A stretch of 16,468 bases of DNA, taken from assembly GCA_016183835.1 (NCBI GenBank), contig JACPDV010000179.1, positions 1 through 16,468 on the forward strand. Reading direction: 5' to 3'. This stretch comes from Armatimonadota bacterium (GTDB lineage: Bacteria > Armatimonadota > UBA10988). Shown here piece by piece: positions 13,841-16,468 of the stretch. The translations under genes and the position numbers were made by a program. The notes under the pieces were generated by a model. The model was not told the origin of the DNA. It did not search any database and saw nothing but the letters and a program-made list of their open reading frames with translations. Each line of letters starts with the position of its first letter. The stretch's first letter is position 1.

Positions 13841-15859
13841 TCAGGGCGCCGCCGGCCCCAGCCACGGCTCTGGCCCGGTGAGGCCCAGCCGCAGCGCCGG
13901 GAGCCACTCGTGGACGAGCCGGCGGTCGAGGTGGAACAGCACGAAGCCGGGCATCCCCCGCTCGCGCACCGCCCGGATCTGGGTGATGGTCTCGGCCGGG
14001 CTCTCGTGCCGCCAGGCGGCGATGCCGGGGTAGACCGGCACCTCCTCGCCCACCTCACGCTGCTGCACGGTGAGGTAGCGCAGGTAGGTCGAGTCCTCGG
14101 TCTGGTAGTTCATCGGGCAGAGGAAATCCACCCAGCGGTGGCGGCCCCAGGCGGCGGGATCCTGCCCCACGGCCAGCCTCGCATCGGTCCAGATCGGCCA
14201 CACCGCGGCCGACAGCCGGATCTTCGGGTTGGCCGCCCGGGCCGCTTCGGAGATGGCCTGCATGGTGGCGCTGACCTGCGTCCGCCGCCACGCGATCCAC
14301 TCGCTCAGCACGTAGCCGGGCTGGAGCACGTCGGCGGGCCAGTGCTCGACGGTGATGTGGGTGTCCTGCTCGAACGCGCGGCGTTCGGCCTCGCTGTAGT
14401 CGCCCTCGGGGGCATAGCGCAGGTAGTCGAGGTGAATGCCGTCGATGGGGTACCTGCGGGCCAGCTCGGCGCACAGGTCGGCCAGCATCTGCCGGTTCCG
14501 CGGGTCGCTGGGCCGCAGCCAGGGCAGCGGCTTGCCGTCGCGGTCGCACTGCAACCGGCCCGCGGCCCGCAGAGTCTCGACGTAAGCCCGGCTGGTGCGC
14601 GGGCGGAGGAAGCTGCACATGACCCAGACGTGGCACTCGATCCCCGCCTGGTGGCATTGCTGCAGGGCTTCGGCCAGCGGGTCCTCCACCGCGCCGGCGA
14701 GGTGCGGGAGCACGCGGCTCGGGTAGTCGGCGTAGCCCCCGTTGGCGGCGTTGATCAGCAAGGCGTTGAAGTTGTTCTCCTTCAGCGCCAGAATGGTCCG
14801 CGGCCACTCGAAGCGGGGCACGCCGTGAGCATTCTGCAGCCACACGCCCCGGAACTCGCCGGCGCGGCCGACCTGCGACAGGTACCACGCCTGCTCCGCG
14901 GCCATCTGCGCCTGCCACGCCAGGTCCGCCGCGGGCAGGTAACGCTCCGCTGCGGAGGGGATCGCCGCCGCCGGCGCCAGGGCCTTGGGCAGCGGAGCAG
15001 TGGCCAGCCGATAGCCCTCGCGGTACACGCTCCGCGCCCGCGCCAACCGCTCGGTGGCGGCCGTGAGCGCCTTCTCCGCCTGCATCCGCCGCTGCGGCCG
15101 GAGCGCCGCGCTGCTCAGCTCGGCGCGAATGGCGGTGAGCGACCCGGCGCTGCCCACCTGGCCCACCGAGCCGAGGATGCGGGGCAGCGCGATGTGCCAC
15201 AGCGCCGGGTGGTAGTGGGTGGCCAAGGCCAGGAGCAGCCGCGCCTCGTCGTCGCGCTCATCGCCGTCGAAGCTGAAGCCGACGAACGCGCCCAGCTCGG
15301 TCATGCTCACCGCGGGCGTCTCGTCCCATTGCCCCACCGGGCTGCGCCAGCGGCCGACCACGATGGCATTGGGCGCGGCGGTGAACGGCTGCCAGCCCCA
15401 GTCGTGCTGCCGCCAACGATCGGGCAGCGTCGGCTCGCGCACCTGGTTGAAAGCGATCTCGCTCAGCCGGCGGTCGTCGTCGGCGGTTTGACTCCCCGCG
15501 TCCGCCACGCCCACCAGGCCGCACAGCAGCTCCGGCACGGGCGGGAAGATCAGCAGCTTGCCGCCGCCCGCGGCGAACCGCCGCAGCCACTCCGCCGCCT
15601 CGGGGGTGAGCGACGGGTTGTTCGGCAGCACCACGATCTTCACGCCGCGCGGCACGAAGCCCGGCAGCCGGGTGTCCTGCCGGACATCGAACTCCAGCCC
15701 GGCGCGGCGCAGCGCCCGGCGCACCAGGCTGCCGCGCACGTAGGTGTCGTGCAGGCCCTCGGCGCCGGTGTCTTCCACCACGAGCACCGGCTGTGCCCGG
15801 AGCGCTGACAGGGCCAGGACGGCAGCCAGGATCCATCCAGAGAGTCGCGACAAGCTCAA
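13841..15859 (-). CDS. Secreted GHL10-family glycosidase-like protein with N-terminal amidotransferase-like domain
   Basis: The 672-residue protein has a signal peptide (MSLSRLSGWILAAVLALSALRA, cleavage near 22). Residues about 24-125 resemble the Rossmann-like class I amidotransferase/trimerisation fold found in some glycosidases (VLVVED, VKIVVLPNNPSLTPEA, GGGKLLIF). A helical linker lies at about 245-330. From FRGVW (336) to about 660 it matches the GHL10/YngK-like barrel: NNFNALLINAANGGYADYPS, DGIHLDYLRYAP (473-484), ANPKIRLSAAVWPIW and CPMNYQ. D477 in IHLDY is a likely active-site residue. The start is TTG at 15859, nine bases after the upstream stop and in the same frame as it; no strong Shine-Dalgarno site is visible, so coupling is likely. 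Probable role: attack on a surface or environmental glycan; substrate unknown. Confidence 0.87.
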   Translation of the reverse strand: MSLSRLSGWILAAVLALSALRAQPVLVVEDTGAEGLHDTYVRGSLVRRALRRAGLEFDVRQDTRLPGFVPRGVKIVVLPNNPSLTPEAAEWLRRFAAGGGKLLIFPPVPELLCGLVGVADAGSQTADDDRRLSEIAFNQVREPTLPDRWRQHDWGWQPFTAAPNAIVVGRWRSPVGQWDETPAVSMTELGAFVGFSFDGDERDDEARLLLALATHYHPALWHIALPRILGSVGQVGSAGSLTAIRAELSSAALRPQRRMQAEKALTAATERLARARSVYREGYRLATAPLPKALAPAAAIPSAAERYLPAADLAWQAQMAAEQAWYLSQVGRAGEFRGVWLQNAHGVPRFEWPRTILALKENNFNALLINAANGGYADYPSRVLPHLAGAVEDPLAEALQQCHQAGIECHVWVMCSFLRPRTSRAYVETLRAAGRLQCDRDGKPLPWLRPSDPRNRQMLADLCAELARRYPIDGIHLDYLRYAPEGDYSEAERRAFEQDTHITVEHWPADVLQPGYVLSEWIAWRRTQVSATMQAISEAARAANPKIRLSAAVWPIWTDARLAVGQDPAAWGRHRWVDFLCPMNYQTEDSTYLRYLTVQQREVGEEVPVYPGIAAWRHESPAETITQIRAVRERGMPGFVLFHLDRRLVHEWLPALRLGLTGPEPWLGPAAP

Positions 15860-15868
15860 CGCGCTAAC

Positions 15869-16468
15869 TCACACCGTACCCGTATGATACAACCCGCGCC
15901 GGCCTTCGCGATCGAGTGCCTCGAACAGCGCGCGGCGTTCCGGCTCGCCCAGCGGGCGGATGGGGTGGCGCGTGGGCCCGCAGCTTACGCCCAGGTACTC
16001 CATGATCACCTTCTGCCCGGCGATGATCTCGTGGCGGAGGATCAGCCGGATCAGCCCGTTGGCCCGCCATTGCGCCGCCTGCGCCGCCGCCAGGTCGCCC
16101 GCCCGCCACGCGCGGTAGAGCCCCACGAACAGCGGAGCCATCCAGTTGTAGGTGGAGCCGATGGCCCCGCTGGCGCCCATCACCTGCGCCGGGAGGCACA
16201 GCTCGTCGGGTCCCGAGAGGATCCGCAGCCGCCCGCCGCTCAGGTCGATCAGGTTGCGCATCACGTAGAGGTTGGGGTCGGTGAACTGCAGCCCGGCGAG
16301 GTTGGGGATGCCGAGCAGCGCCTCCATCTGCGCGTCGGCCACGCGGAAGCCTGTCATCGCCGGGAGGTAGTAGATCCACAACGGCAGGTCGGTGGCCCGG
16401 CCGATGCGGGTCCAGTGCTCGAGGGTGGCTGCCTGGCTCACCGGGAAGGGGAAGGGCGGAATGCTGCT
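15869..16468 (-). CDS. N-acetylneuraminate lyase/DHDPS-family protein, N-terminus beyond window, Schiff-base Lys replaced by Gln
   Basis: The last 199 codons are present and the frame is open at the window end; a GTG at 16441 is internal, because the preceding SSIPPFPFPVS fits the family. The motif IYYLPAMTG (from 16375 downward) carries the conserved Tyr of the lyase active site. The next landmark, normally G-(I/V/L)-K-x-(T/S), reads GLQFTDPNLY: the codon at 16288-16286 is CAG, so the expected Schiff-base lysine is glutamine. The C-terminal part (QKVIMEYLGVSCGP, RHPIRPL) is typical of sialate-lyase-like members. Without the lysine normal aldolase chemistry is not expected. It precedes the GHL10 gene, suggesting a sugar-utilisation operon. 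Confidence 0.8.
   Translation of the reverse strand, partial: SSIPPFPFPVSQAATLEHWTRIGRATDLPLWIYYLPAMTGFRVADAQMEALLGIPNLAGLQFTDPNLYVMRNLIDLSGGRLRILSGPDELCLPAQVMGASGAIGSTYNWMAPLFVGLYRAWRAGDLAAAQAAQWRANGLIRLILRHEIIAGQKVIMEYLGVSCGPTRHPIRPLGEPERRALFEALDREGRRGLYHTGTV

Overview
The window is 16,468 bp of GC-rich bacterial DNA. The best guess is Armatimonadota or a related environmental lineage (inferred, not proven). The guess rests on the prepilin at 3250-3900, which has an [16 protein letters not shown] start, a KAREKARQ stretch and a C-terminal H-X9-DG motif, and on several large secreted glycosidase-like proteins. The SRP RNA is the large type with an Alu-like domain, as in Firmicutes and Thermus/Deinococcus rather than E. 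coli.

Layout. (1) 1-3186, minus strand: most of a very large secreted multidomain glycoside-hydrolase-like protein, cut by the window edge. (2) 3250-3900, minus: an H-X9-DG prepilin-like protein. (3) 4036-4934, plus: an RNA locus with a good sigma70-type promoter, five tRNAs alternating Ser-Arg-Ser-Arg-Ser, an intrinsic terminator after the fourth, and the large SRP RNA two bases after the fifth. (4) 4959-10620, plus: dnaX, ebfC, recR and pdxS, then four small unrecognised genes, then pdxT. The order SRP RNA-dnaX-ebfC-recR recalls the Bacillus scr-dnaX-yaaK-recR cluster. The four small genes form two copies of a two-gene module (a small membrane/coiled-coil protein plus a small all-helical protein). 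They split pdxS from pdxT and are visibly less GC-rich than their surroundings. (5) 10617-13778, minus: an operon of a TPR/HEAT-repeat protein, a LolA-fold exported protein and a membrane-anchored SpoIIE/RsbU-type PP2C phosphatase. As sequenced, the first gene has a one-base frameshift and the last an in-frame TAG. (6) 13841-16468, minus: a secreted GHL10-type glycosidase-like protein, preceded by a partial N-acetylneuraminate-lyase/DHDPS family gene in which the expected Schiff-base lysine is glutamine.

How the parts work together. The RNA and dnaX region is informational housekeeping: serine/arginine decoding, protein targeting, the replication clamp loader and recombination repair. PdxS and PdxT together make pyridoxal 5'-phosphate, and the four-gene insert lies inside this transcription unit with stop/start overlaps. 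The minus-strand genes on both flanks look like surface carbohydrate degradation plus a cell-envelope/signalling operon.

The best candidate for something undescribed is the duplicated membrane/helical gene pair at 8613-10057.
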